Source: Pseudomonadota bacterium (lineage in GTDB: Bacteria > Desulfobacterota > Desulfovibrionia > Desulfovibrionales > Desulfovibrionaceae). From it: a stretch of 64,000 nucleotides of DNA. The position numbers were made by a program, and so were the translations under genes. Shown piece after piece: positions 49,431-60,070 of this stretch (its first letter is position 1; each line of letters begins with the position of its first letter). The stretch is from the NCBI GenBank assembly GCA_018822105.1, contig JAHJLB010000001.1, positions 62,001 to 126,000 on the forward strand, in the 5' to 3' direction. The notes under the pieces are model-generated. The model saw only the letters and a list, made by a program, of their open reading frames with translations. It was not told the origin of the DNA and did no database searches.

Positions 49431-50999
49431 TCACTCCCCCGGCTGGTTCACCCGGTCCATGGTGCGGAAGTTGATGGCCTCGGCCAGGTGCGGGATCCCG
49501 ACGTTTTCAGCGTCCTCCATGTCGGCTATGGTGCGGGCGATGCGCAGCACGCGCGTGTACGCCCGGGCCGAGAGCCCCAGCCGCCGCACGGCCTGCTCGA
49601 GAAATCCGTGCTCGGCCTCGCCCACCTTGCACCAGCGCTCCAGGAGCGCGCCCTGGAGGTCGGCGTTGAGCCGGATGCCTGAGCCCTTGTAGCGCCCGGC
49701 CTGGATGGCGCGGACTTTGACGATGCCTGCGCGCATGGTGGCCGAGTCGCGGCTGCCGCGCGGGGCCTTCAGGTCCTCGTAGGGCACGGCCGGCACCTCC
49801 ACCTGCAGGTCGATGCGGTCCATGAGCGGGCCGGAGATGCGCGAGCGGTAGCGGTGGATGGCCAGCGGCTGGCAGGAGCAGACGTGCCGGTCGTCGGTCA
49901 AGTACCCGCAGGGGCAGGGGTTCATGGCCGCCACGAGCATGAAGTCTGATGGGTAGGTGAGCGACTGGGCCGCGCGGGAGATGGTCACCCGGCCGTCCTC
50001 GAGCGGCTGGCGCAGCACCTCCAGCACGTGCTTCTTGAACTCCGGCAGTTCGTCGAGAAACAGGACACCCCGGTGGGCGAGCGAAACCTCGCCGGGCCGG
50101 GGGCTGACCCCGCCGCCGATGAGGCCCGCGTCGGAGATGGTGTGGTGCGGCGAGCGGAACGGGCGGCGGACCACCAGGGCCGAGTCGCGGTCAAGCATCC
50201 CGGCCACGGAATAGATCTTGGTGACCTCGAGCGCCTCGTCAAAGGTCAGCGGCGGCAGCACGGTGGGGATGCGCTGGGAGAGCATGGTTTTGCCGCTGCC
50301 CGGCGGACCCACGAAGAGCAGGTTGTGCCCGCCCGCAGCAGCGATCTCGATGGCGCGCTTGGCGTGCTCCTGGCCCTTGACCTCGGCGAAGTCGCCCTCG
50401 AAGCCCGCCTGGCCGGCCCACAGGGCGTCCACGTCCACCACGGCGGGGGCTGGCGCGTCCTCCCCGGTGAGGATGCGCACGGCCTGACTCAGGCTGTCCG
50501 CGCCGTAGACCGCGAGCCCCTGCACCACGGCGGCCTCGGCGGCGTTGTCCGCGCTGACGATGAGCCCGGCCGCGCCCTGGTCGCGGGCCAGGATGGCCAG
50601 GGGCAGGATGCCCGGCACGGGCTTCAAGGCCCCGTCCAGGGAGAGCTCCCCGGCCAGGAACCAGCCGCCCGCTCCGGTGGCGTTGTCGTCCGGGGCCAGC
50701 AGCCCGGCGTCCAGGCCCTCGGAGGCCGCCAGCAGGCACAGGGCCAGGGGCAGGTCGTAGGCGCTGCCCTCCTTGCGCAAGTCCGCCGGGGCCAGGTTCA
50801 CGGTGATGCGCGCGGGCGGCAGCCTGTACCCGGCGTTCTTGAGCGCCGAGAGCACGCGCTCCTTGGCCTCGCGCACGGCGCCCTCGGCCAGGCCGACGAG
50901 CGTGAAGGCGGGCATGCCGGAGCGGGTCAGGTCCACCTCAAGGGACACGGGCAGGGCGTCGATGCCGAGCAGGGCGGCGGTGCGGGCTTTGGCGATCAC
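49431..50999 (-). CDS. comM: ComM-family Mg-chelatase-like AAA+ ATPase
   Basis: A 522-aa YifB/ComM protein. Residues 1-170 form the Lon-protease-like domain (SLEVDLTRSGMPAFTLVG); the AAA+ module has GPPGSGKTMLSQRIP (Walker A) and VLFLDELPEF (Walker B); a zinc-like CPCGYLTDDRHVCSC follows; the C-terminal domain ends INFRTMDRVNQPGE. ComM is a hexameric branch-migration helicase used in natural transformation in other bacteria. GTG 50999 has AAGGAG 9 nt upstream. Its last codons are part of the 60-bp repeat, and its stop codon is contributed by the island junction. Confidence 0.93.
   Translation of the reverse strand: MIAKARTAALLGIDALPVSLEVDLTRSGMPAFTLVGLAEGAVREAKERVLSALKNAGYRLPPARITVNLAPADLRKEGSAYDLPLALCLLAASEGLDAGLLAPDDNATGAGGWFLAGELSLDGALKPVPGILPLAILARDQGAAGLIVSADNAAEAAVVQGLAVYGADSLSQAVRILTGEDAPAPAVVDVDALWAGQAGFEGDFAEVKGQEHAKRAIEIAAAGGHNLLFVGPPGSGKTMLSQRIPTVLPPLTFDEALEVTKIYSVAGMLDRDSALVVRRPFRSPHHTISDAGLIGGGVSPRPGEVSLAHRGVLFLDELPEFKKHVLEVLRQPLEDGRVTISRAAQSLTYPSDFMLVAAMNPCPCGYLTDDRHVCSCQPLAIHRYRSRISGPLMDRIDLQVEVPAVPYEDLKAPRGSRDSATMRAGIVKVRAIQAGRYKGSGIRLNADLQGALLERWCKVGEAEHGFLEQAVRRLGLSARAYTRVLRIARTIADMEDAENVGIPHLAEAINFRTMDRVNQPGE
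49432..49491. repeat. Right copy of 60-bp direct repeat, inside comM
   Basis: Covers the last codons and part of the stop codon of comM; see the left copy at 47903-47962. Confidence 0.9.
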
Positions 51000-51126
51000 G
51001 GCAGGGTGCTCCTTGGCGTCGGTTGACGCATAGAGCGTAAGCGATTTCGCGGGTTTTGCCCAGAGCTTTCCGCAGGAGGGGCTGCGCTGGCCCGGGTTCT
51101 GCCGGCCTGGCGACCGGGCCGCGGCG

Positions 51127-51158
51127 AAAAAAAACGGCCCGCGCTTGGGCGCGGGCCG
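51127..51158 (-). terminator. Intrinsic terminator after lepB
   Basis: On the minus strand: CGGCCCGCGC, 4-nt loop, GCGCGGGCCG, then eight T. Confidence 0.95.
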
Positions 51159-51186
51159 GAGGTGTCCAGTCGGAGGCTTGCCGGGT

Positions 51187-51906
51187 CTAGTGCAGCATGC
51201 GGCCGATGCGGCTCCAGCGCACGTTGGTGGGGCCGGTCCAGGACCAGTAGATGACCATGGCCTTGCCCTTGATGGCGGCGCGGTCCACAAAGCCCCAGAA
51301 GCGGGAGTCGAAGGACTCGTCGCGGTTGTCGCCCATGCAGAAGTACTTGCCCTCGGGCACGGTGATCTTGGGCATCCAGTCGCGCTTGGAGCGGCAGGTG
51401 GAGCTCACGTCCTCGCAGTGGTCGAAATAGGCCTGGGGGTCCACGCTGACAGCGGGATGGCCCTCGGGCAGGGGGTTTGGCTCCACGTCCTCGCGGGTGT
51501 GCTGGATGTAGGGCGCGTTCACGGGCTGGCCGTTGACCAGCACCTCCTTGGCGCGGATCTCCACCGTGTCGCCGGGGATGCCCACGACGCGCTTGACGAA
51601 GTCCACGTCCTTCAGGTTCGGGCGCGAGACATCGAGCTTCTCGTCAAAGGGGTACTCGAAGACCACGATGTCGCCGCGCGCGGGTTCGTACACGGGCACG
51701 AGCACGCGGTCGGTGAAGGGCAGCCGGAGGCCGTAGTGGAACTTGCTCACCAGGAGCTGGTCGCCGATCTGCAGGGTCTCCAGCATGGAGCCGGTGGGGA
51801 TCTTGAAGGCCTGGACGACGAAGGCGCGGATGATGAGCGCCAGCACCACCGCCACCAGCAGGGCCTCCACGTATTCCTTGAGGGTCTTGAGCCATCTGGG
51901 GTTCAT
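51187..51906 (-). CDS. lepB: Signal peptidase I
   Basis: A 239-aa membrane-anchored serine protease that removes signal peptides from exported proteins. One N-terminal helix (about 14-33) precedes the catalytic box PTGSMLETL with Ser40; the general base is Lys105 in DFVKRVVGIPGD, and box E is GDNRDESFDSRFWGFV. An insertion with two cysteines (about 165-172) lies in the variable domain. It starts 39 nt after lepA on the same strand, the classic lepA-lepB pair. Confidence 0.96.
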   Translation of the reverse strand: MNPRWLKTLKEYVEALLVAVVLALIIRAFVVQAFKIPTGSMLETLQIGDQLLVSKFHYGLRLPFTDRVLVPVYEPARGDIVVFEYPFDEKLDVSRPNLKDVDFVKRVVGIPGDTVEIRAKEVLVNGQPVNAPYIQHTREDVEPNPLPEGHPAVSVDPQAYFDHCEDVSSTCRSKRDWMPKITVPEGKYFCMGDNRDESFDSRFWGFVDRAAIKGKAMVIYWSWTGPTNVRWSRIGRMLH

Positions 51907-51945
51907 GCATCTTCCTTTGGCGGCGGGGAGCTGCCGCGCGGTTTG

Positions 51946-53754
51946 CTACTCGTCGTCGCCGGCCTTGAGCACGGCCAGGAAGGCCTCCTGGGGGATCTCC
52001 ACGTTGCCCATGCGGCGCATGCGGCGCTTGCCTTCTTTCTGCTTCTCCAACAACTTGCGCTTGCGGGTGATGTCGCCGCCGTAGCATTTGGCGATGACGT
52101 CCTTGCGGAAGGGGGCCACGCGCTCCTTGGCGATGATCTTGTTGCCGATGGCCGCCTGGATGATGACCTCGAACATCTGGCGGGGGATGCTCTTCTTGAG
52201 CTTCACGGCCAGGCTGCGGCCGAAGCGGTAGGAGGCGTCGCGGTGGATGATGACCGAGAAGGCGTCCACGGGCTCGGTGTTGATGAGGATGTCCATGCGC
52301 ACCAGGTCGGACTGGCGGTAGTCGACGATCTCGTAGTCCAGCGAGGCGTAGCCCTTGGTGTTGCTTTTGAGCTTGTCGAAGAAGTCGTACATGATCTCGG
52401 CGAAGGGCATCTCGTAGGTGATGACCACGCGGTTGGCGGTCAGGTACTTCATGTCCTTCTGGATGCCGCGCTTCTCCTCGCACAGGCCCAGCACGTTGCC
52501 CACAAAGTCGTTGGGCACGTGGATCTCCACCTTGGCGTAGGGCTCGTGCAGCTCGGCGATGTGGCTGGGGTCGGGCAAAAGGCTCGGGTTGTCGATCTGG
52601 AGCTCGCGGCCGTCGGTGGTCTTGACCTTGTAGATGACCGAGGGCGCGGTGGTGATGAGCCGGGCCTGGAACTCGCGCTCCAGGCGCTCCTGGATGATCT
52701 CGATGTGCAGCAAGCCGAGAAAGCCGCAGCGGAACCCGAAGCCCAGGGCCTTGGAGGTCTCCGGCTCGAAGCTGAAGGCGGCGTCGTTGAGCTGCAGCTT
52801 CTCCAGGGCCACCTTGAGCATCTCGTATTCGTTGGGCTCGATGGGGTACAGCCCGGAGAAGACCATGGGCTTGACCTTCTTGAAGCCGGGAAAGGGCGTC
52901 TTGGTGGGGTTCTCGGCCTTGGTGATGGTGTCGCCCACGGGCGCGTCGGAAAGCTCCTTCATGTTGGCGCACAGAAACCCGACCTCGCCGGGGCCGAAGT
53001 CCGGGACCTCGACGCTCTCGGGGCTGAACACGCCGAGCTTCATGACCTCGAACTCCTTGCCCGAGGAGAAGATGCGGATCTTCTCGCCCTTTTTCAGGGT
53101 GCCGTCGAGGACGCGGAAGAGCACCACCACGCCAAGGTACGTGTCGTACCAGGAGTCGAAGATCAGCGCCTTCAGGGGGGCGCCCGCGTCGCCCTTGGGC
53201 GGCGGCAGGTGCGTGATGATGCGCTCGATCAAGTCGGCCACGCCCAGGCCGCTCTTGGCGCTGACCAGGGCCGGGTCCGTGCAGTCCAGGCCGATGACCT
53301 CCTCGATCTCGCGGGCCACGCGTTCGGTCTCGGCGCTGGGCAGGTCGATCTTGTTCAGCACCGGCACGACCTCCAGGTCGTTGTCCAGGGCCAGATAGAC
53401 GTTGGCCAGGGTCTGGGCCTCCACGCCCTGGGAGGCGTCGACCACCAGCAGCGCGCCCTCGCAGGCGGCCAGGGAGCGCGAGACCTCGTAGGAGAAGTCC
53501 ACGTGGCCGGGGGTGTCGATGAGGTTCAGGATGTACTTCTGGCCGTCGCGCGCGGTGTAGGGGATGCGCACGGTCTGGGCCTTGATGGTGATGCCGCGTT
53601 CGCGCTCCAGGTCCATCTTGTCCAGGTACTGGGCCTTCTGGTCGCGCGCCGACACCACCCCGGTGATCTCCAGGATGCGGTCCGCAAGGGTGGACTTGCC
53701 GTGGTCGATGTGCGCGATAATGCTGAAATTTCGAATAAATTTGGTTTCGGTCAT
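51946..53754 (-). CDS. lepA: Elongation factor 4 (LepA) GTPase
   Basis: A 602-aa translational GTPase with full family length. [13 protein letters not shown] (G1), [10 protein letters not shown] (G2), DTPGHVDF (G3), NKIDLP (G4) and SAKSG (G5) are all intact. The C-terminal LepA domain starts near MRRMG and shows KQKEGKRRM. Start ATG 53754 begins the conserved [17 protein letters not shown]; no strong ribosome-binding site is seen. EF4 helps stalled or mistranslocated ribosomes. Confidence 0.97.
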   Translation of the reverse strand: MTETKFIRNFSIIAHIDHGKSTLADRILEITGVVSARDQKAQYLDKMDLERERGITIKAQTVRIPYTARDGQKYILNLIDTPGHVDFSYEVSRSLAACEGALLVVDASQGVEAQTLANVYLALDNDLEVVPVLNKIDLPSAETERVAREIEEVIGLDCTDPALVSAKSGLGVADLIERIITHLPPPKGDAGAPLKALIFDSWYDTYLGVVVLFRVLDGTLKKGEKIRIFSSGKEFEVMKLGVFSPESVEVPDFGPGEVGFLCANMKELSDAPVGDTITKAENPTKTPFPGFKKVKPMVFSGLYPIEPNEYEMLKVALEKLQLNDAAFSFEPETSKALGFGFRCGFLGLLHIEIIQERLEREFQARLITTAPSVIYKVKTTDGRELQIDNPSLLPDPSHIAELHEPYAKVEIHVPNDFVGNVLGLCEEKRGIQKDMKYLTANRVVITYEMPFAEIMYDFFDKLKSNTKGYASLDYEIVDYRQSDLVRMDILINTEPVDAFSVIIHRDASYRFGRSLAVKLKKSIPRQMFEVIIQAAIGNKIIAKERVAPFRKDVIAKCYGGDITRKRKLLEKQKEGKRRMRRMGNVEIPQEAFLAVLKAGDDE

Positions 53755-53926
53755 GGTCTCGCACGTTTGGGCCGGAGGGTCTCCGGGCCGCATTCTTAAG
53801 GGTCTGCCCCGATGCAGGGCGAGAGGTCATATACGGCATAATTGCGCGGCTGTCTAATGGCCTCAAGGCCGGCCGGCGCGGGGCCCCGGCTTGCCCTGGA
53901 GGCTGTTTGCGCGTATCCCGCAGAAC

Positions 53927-54844
53927 ATGCGCACCATCATTCTCGGCGGCACAGGATTTATCGGCAGGGCCTTGGCGCGCCTGCTCCTGCACCAGGGGCA
54001 TGAGGTCGTCGTGCCCTCGCGCAGGCCGGACAGGGTGCCGGCGGTGCTGGGCCAGGGGATCCTTGCTGCGCCCTTTGACGGCGTCAGCGGCGCGGGCTGG
54101 GCCGGGCTCCTCACGCCGGGCACGGCCATCGTGAACCTGGCGGGCGAGAACATCGCCGACGGCCGCTGGACCCCGGACAAGAAGCGGCGCATCCTGGAAA
54201 GCCGCATGGAGGCCGGGGCCGCGGTCATGGACGCCATCAGCCGGGCCGGGGTGCTCCCGGCGGCGCTGGTGCAGGCCTCGGCCGTGGGCTACTACGGCGC
54301 GCGCGGGCCGGAGAGCGTGTCCGAGGACGCCCCTGCGGGCGGGAATTTTCTGGCCCAGGTGGCCAGGCGCTGGGAGGATTCGACCCGCGCGGCCGAGGAC
54401 CTCGGCGTGCGCCGCGTGGTGGTGCGCACGGGCATGGTCCTTGGTCCCGGCGGGGCCCTTGCGAAGATGCTGCCCGTGTTCCGGCTGGGGCTGGGCGGGC
54501 CGCTGGGCGCGGGAACCCAGATGCTGCCCTGGATCCACCTGGACGACGAGGCCGGGGCCATTGCCTTTTTGCTGCGGAGCCCGGGCCTGGCGGGCCCGTT
54601 CAATCTGGCCGCGCCCGAGGCCGTGGACTCCCGCGGCTTTGCCCGGGCCCTGGGCCGGGCCCTGGGCCGCCCGGCCCTGCTGCCCGCGCCCGGCCTTGCG
54701 CTCAAGCTGCTGCTGGGGCAGATGGCCGAGGAGGTGCTGCTCTCCGGCGCGCGCGCGGAGCCGGACAAACTTTTGGCGGCCGGGTACAGGTTCCGGCACC
54801 CGAGCCTGGCCGGAGCCCTTGCGGATGCGCTGGGCCGGACGTAG
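53927..54844 (+). CDS. SDR-type epimerase, TIGR01777 family (YfcH-like)
   Basis: A 305-aa NAD(P)-dependent protein. ILGGTGFIGRALARLLL is the dinucleotide-binding start, VNLAGENIADGRW and QASAVGYYGARG follow, and the DUF1731-type C-terminal end contains LLGQMAEEVLLSGARAEPDKL. All are typical of the YfcH/TIGR01777 group. The substrate is unknown. ATG 53927 starts the conserved fold; its ribosome-binding site is poor, so an upstream start is possible. A promoter for the next gene lies within its 3' end. Confidence 0.85.
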   Translation: MRTIILGGTGFIGRALARLLLHQGHEVVVPSRRPDRVPAVLGQGILAAPFDGVSGAGWAGLLTPGTAIVNLAGENIADGRWTPDKKRRILESRMEAGAAVMDAISRAGVLPAALVQASAVGYYGARGPESVSEDAPAGGNFLAQVARRWEDSTRAAEDLGVRRVVVRTGMVLGPGGALAKMLPVFRLGLGGPLGAGTQMLPWIHLDDEAGAIAFLLRSPGLAGPFNLAAPEAVDSRGFARALGRALGRPALLPAPGLALKLLLGQMAEEVLLSGARAEPDKLLAAGYRFRHPSLAGALADALGRT

Positions 54845-54847
54845 AGT
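54819..54847 (+). promoter_or_regulatory. Possible promoter for the response regulator operon
   Basis: TTGCGG, 17 bp, TAGAGT; the predicted start is near 54854, 18 nt before ATG 54872, just ahead of the GAGGAG site. The -35 is weak. Confidence 0.35.
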
Positions 54848-54871
54848 CGAACTGCTATCCGAGGAGCGTGC

Positions 54872-56301
54872 ATGGGCAAGGGCAGGATTCTGGTGGTGGA
54901 GGACGAGGCCATCGTTGCGCTGGGCATCCAGGCGAGCCTGGAGCGTCTGGACTACGAGGTGGCCGGCCGCGCCTCCACCGGCGCCCAGGCCCTGGCCCTG
55001 GTCGAGACCGCGCGTCCGGACCTGGTGCTCATGGACGTGCTGCTCCCGGGCGGCATGGACGGCATCGACGCGGCCATGGAGGTGCACGAGCGCTTTCATG
55101 TGCCGGTGGTCTACCTCTCCGCCATCACCGACGGGGCCACCCTGGACCGCGCCAAGCGCACCGACCCCTTCGGCTACGTCACCAAGCCCTTCAAGGACCA
55201 TGAGCTGGCCCTGGCCATCGAGCTGGCCTTGTACAAGTCGCGCACCGAGTCGCAGCTGCTGGAGAACGAGCGGCTGCTCTCCACGACCCTGGGCAGCCTG
55301 GCCGAGGCCGTGATCTCCACGGACACCCAGGGCCGCGCGAGCTACCTGAACCCCGCGGCCGCGGCCCTCCTGGGGCTGGAGCCGGAGGCCGCCCTGGGCC
55401 GGGAGGTCACCGACTTGTTCAGCATCCTGGAGCCGGACACCCGCCTGCCGGTGACCAGCCTGGAGGAGATCTGCAGTCCCGCCGGGCCGCATCCCCTGTG
55501 CGAGGACATGGTGCTGGTGACCCCGAGCGGGCTGGAGGTGCCGGTGGGGCTGTCGGTCTCGCCCATCCTCGGGGCGCGCGGCAATTTCGTGGGCCGGGTC
55601 CTGGTGCTGCGCAACGTGGCCCTGCGCAAGCAGGCCGAGACGGAGCTGCTGACGAGCATGCAGGCCCTGAGTACCGCCTTCCGCCAGACGGTGCGCGCCC
55701 TGGCCAGCATGGCCGAGAAGCGCGACCCCTACACGGCCGGGCACCAGCAGCGCGTGGCCAGGCTGGCCTGCGCCATCGGGGGGCGGATGGGCCTGCCGCA
55801 GGAGACCCTGGAGGGCCTGGAGGTCTCGGGCATCCTGCACGATGTGGGCAAGGTCTATGTCCCGGCGGAGATCCTGGCCAAGCCGGCCCGGCTCTCGCAC
55901 ATGGAGATGGGCATCATGAAGAGCCACTCCGAGGTGGGCTTTGAGATCCTGCGCGAGGTGAATTTCCCCTGGCCCGTGGCGCGCACCGTGCTGGAGCATC
56001 ACGAGCGCCTGGACGGCTCCGGCTATCCGGGCGGCCTCAAGGGGCAGGAGATCTCGCGCGAGGCGCGCATCCTGGCCGTGGCCGACGTGGTGGAGGCCAT
56101 GAGCTCGCACCGGCCGTACCGCGCCGCCCTGGGCCTGGACAGGGCCCTGGAGGAGATCCGGGCCGGGCGCGACCTGATCTATGACCCCGAGGCCGTGGAC
56201 GCCTGCCTTGGGCTCATGGGCGACGGGGGCTTCTCCTTTGAGGACGCCGCAAGGCGCGCTCCTGAGTCGGTCCGGCTGGGCGCGCCGGAACTGTTGGAGG
56301 A

Positions 56302-56305
<4 letters not shown>
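54872..56305 (+). CDS. Response regulator with PAS and HD-GYP domains
   Basis: A 477-aa cytoplasmic signalling protein. The receiver domain (1-120) has the phospho-acceptor Asp in LVLMDVLLPG and YVTKPF with the conserved Lys. A PAS domain follows (about 135-255), and the HD-GYP domain (about 270-440) has LHDVGK and HHERLDGSGYPGG intact, so c-di-GMP hydrolysis is likely. GAGGAG precedes the ATG. It overlaps the sigma-54 regulator by 4 nt, so both are co-translated. No histidine kinase is adjacent. Confidence 0.9.
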
Positions 56306-57768
<1,463 letters not shown>

Positions 57769-58047
57769 GTGTTCCGGCGCGCCGCGGCAGGGGCACCAAA
57801 GGCGTGGGCTTAAGCCTCCGGGATGTTGTCGCCTTTGCCGGAGCGGGCATTGCCATGCTCTCCCGTTCCTGATAGCGCTTCTGAAAAGGCCTTTTGTCCC
57901 CTGACGCGGGTTGAAGCGCAAGGGCGGCTTGAGCAGGCCGCTGCGGATTTTGCTCCGGGGCCTGGCGGAATCGGAAGGCCCAGCCGGCGGGCCATGTCCT
58001 GTCGGCACAACCCCTCTGCCCCCGGCGGCAGGGGCCATGGAGGGCGT

Positions 58048-59067
58048 ATGGATCTTGACGGGCTCTCTCAGGCATCCTCCACGCGCGGGCCCGCCCCTGG
58101 GGGCAGGGCTCCCCTCGTCCTGGTGGTGGACGACTCCCGGGCCATCCGCGATTTCATGAAAAACCACCTGGCCAGCGCAGGGTATGCGGTGGTCAGCGCC
58201 GGAAACGGCAAGGAAGCCCTGGCGGTGATGAGCGAGCGCCGGGTGGACATGGTCATCTCCGACATCCACATGCCCGTCATGGACGGCAAGGCCTTCCGCG
58301 CCAAGCTGCTTGAGATCCCCGAATTCGCCCCCATCCCCTTTGTGGCCATGAGCACCGACGACAGCCTGGAGAACGCCCGGAGCATGCGCGAGCTGCGGGC
58401 GGCGGCGTTTCTGACCAAGCCCTTCAAGGCCGACCAGATGATCATTTTGGTGGAGAGCATCCTGGACTACAGGGATCTCCTGGAGCGCACCCTCCAGGAG
58501 ATGGAGGGCCTGGAAAAGCGGATGCTCTTGTCCAGCATCATGAGCCTGGCCCATGCCCTGGACGCGCGGGACCACTACACCAGCAGCCATTCCGAAAACG
58601 TGGCCCACACCGCGGTCAAGATCGTCAGCCACATGGGCCATGACGCCGCCCTGGTGGAGATGGCCAATACCGCCGGCCGCCTGCACGACATCGGCAAGGT
58701 GGGCATTCCCGACAACGTGTTGCAGAAGCCGGGCCGGCTCACTGTCGAGGAGTTCGAGGTCATCAAGACCCATCCCGGCATCGGGGCCATGATCCTCAAG
58801 CCCATTCCGAGCCTTGCCGAGGTGGCCGACATCATCCACTGCCACCACGAACATTTTGACGGCAGCGGCTATCCCCGCGGGCTGGCCGGCGGGGACATCC
58901 CCTTCCTGGCCAGGGTGCTGGCCCTGGCCGATGTCTTCGACGCCCTGACCAGCGACCGCCCCTACCGGTCCGGCATGGACCTGGAAAAGGCCCTGGGGAT
59001 CATGAAGGATGGGCGGGGCAGCCACTTTTGCCCGCAATGCCTGGACGCCTTTCTGGACACGGTCTGA
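58048..59067 (+). CDS. Response regulator with HD-GYP domain
   Basis: A 339-aa protein. Receiver (about 22-145) with MVISDIHMPVMDG and FLTKPF; HD-GYP output (about 165-330) with LHDIGK and HCHHEHFDGSGYPRGL, intact for c-di-GMP phosphodiesterase activity. GGAGG lies 5 nt before ATG 58048. The 279-bp gap before it contains no recognisable gene. With the upstream regulator pair it makes a small signalling locus; the kinases are unknown. Confidence 0.9.
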   Translation: MDLDGLSQASSTRGPAPGGRAPLVLVVDDSRAIRDFMKNHLASAGYAVVSAGNGKEALAVMSERRVDMVISDIHMPVMDGKAFRAKLLEIPEFAPIPFVAMSTDDSLENARSMRELRAAAFLTKPFKADQMIILVESILDYRDLLERTLQEMEGLEKRMLLSSIMSLAHALDARDHYTSSHSENVAHTAVKIVSHMGHDAALVEMANTAGRLHDIGKVGIPDNVLQKPGRLTVEEFEVIKTHPGIGAMILKPIPSLAEVADIIHCHHEHFDGSGYPRGLAGGDIPFLARVLALADVFDALTSDRPYRSGMDLEKALGIMKDGRGSHFCPQCLDAFLDTV

Positions 59068-59183
59068 AGGGACGGACAGGTCCTGCGGCCGCAGCCAGGC
59101 CCAGGGCCGTCGCGGCCTGCGGCGCTGAAAGGCCGGCTAGACCGGCGGGTGAAGGAAGTTCAAGACCCGGGGCGGCGGTCCCA

Positions 59184-59213
59184 CAAAAGGCCGGAAGCCT
59201 GCGCCCCCGGCCT
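59184..59213 (-). terminator. Terminator after the CBS-ACT gene
   Basis: On the minus strand: AGGCCGG, 12-nt loop, CCGGCCT, then TTTG. Confidence 0.55.
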
Positions 59214-59242
59214 CAGCCTTTCCAATGTCCGAGCCCCCGCGT

Positions 59243-59893
59243 CTAGACCCAGTAGACCACTTCAAAGGCCTTCTGCATCTCGGCCTTGAAGGTCTTCAGC
59301 GCGCTCTTGTCCATGTCGCGGATGCGGATGTACACGTCGCGGCTGCCCACCTCGGCGGGCTCGCAGGAGGTCAGGAGGCTCATGAGCCGCGCGCCGTGGC
59401 TCTTCAGGTAGTCCAGCACCGGCACCAGCCCGCCGGGTTCGTTGGGCAGGCGCACCCCGATCTGCACGCCGCCCTCCTGCACGCCGGTGATCCGCACCAG
59501 GGCCTTGAAGATGTCCGAGTCCGTGATCACGCCCACGACCTTGCCGGCCTCGTCCACCACGGGCATGCCGCCGACGTTGTGCTCGAGCAGCATGGCCGCC
59601 GCGCTGTCCACGGTCTCGCCCTGCTTGATGGTCACGACCTTCTTGGTCATGATGTCCTTGAGCTTGATCTCCGAGAGCAGGTAGTAGAGCTCGTGCATGT
59701 CCAGGGTGGTGGCCTTGGAGGGCGAGGCGTCCTTGATGTCCCGGTCGGACACGAGGCCCACGAGCATGCCGCGCTCGTCCACCACGGGCAGACGGCTGAT
59801 GCCCTTCTCCTTCATGATCTTGGAGGCCTTCATCATGGAGGTCTCCGGGGTCGCGGTCACTACGTCCTTTGTCATCCAGTTGTCGATGAGCAT
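59243..59893 (-). CDS. CBS-pair and ACT domain protein (AcuB-like)
   Basis: A 216-aa cytoplasmic sensor. Two CBS motifs lie at about 6-60 (MTKDVVTATPETSMMKASKI) and 78-130 (IMTKKVVTIKQGETVDSAAA), a module that binds adenine nucleotides. An ACT domain follows (about 142-216), probably binding an amino acid or other ligand. GGAG sits 10 nt before the ATG. The target is unknown; AcuB-like proteins are often linked to central metabolism. Confidence 0.85.
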   Translation of the reverse strand: MLIDNWMTKDVVTATPETSMMKASKIMKEKGISRLPVVDERGMLVGLVSDRDIKDASPSKATTLDMHELYYLLSEIKLKDIMTKKVVTIKQGETVDSAAAMLLEHNVGGMPVVDEAGKVVGVITDSDIFKALVRITGVQEGGVQIGVRLPNEPGGLVPVLDYLKSHGARLMSLLTSCEPAEVGSRDVYIRIRDMDKSALKTFKAEMQKAFEVVYWV

Positions 59894-60070
59894 GGGGGGT
59901 CTCCTGTGCTTCGCCCGCGGGCGGTGGTGTCCTTTTGTGGGATTCTACCCCAGCAGGAGCCTGATGGCTAGCGAAATGTAAGGGAAAGCCGCTGCCCGCC
60001 TCGCTCCGAAGGATCTTCGGCGCGCCCTGGCGCGCGCCTGCGCTTTACCTTCTGCACGCCAGGGGATAGC

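Larger units (their letters stand above)
47963..49431. mobile_element. AT-rich mini-island at the 3' end of comM
   Basis: About 1.47 kb between the two 60-bp repeats. G+C is far lower than around it: 48301-48360 has 26 of 60 G/C and 49201-49260 has 19 of 60, against roughly two thirds in the neighbours. It holds its own consensus promoter, three minus-strand genes and a perfect hairpin terminator, so it is a self-contained expression cassette. There is no integrase or transposase; it was probably mobilised in trans or is a remnant. comM is a known integration hotspot in other bacteria. Confidence 0.7.

Noticed and set aside
57769-58047. Possible sigma-54 promoter before the second HD-GYP gene
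   Set aside because: GGCAC and CTCTGCC are present but the GG-GC spacing is 12, not 10.
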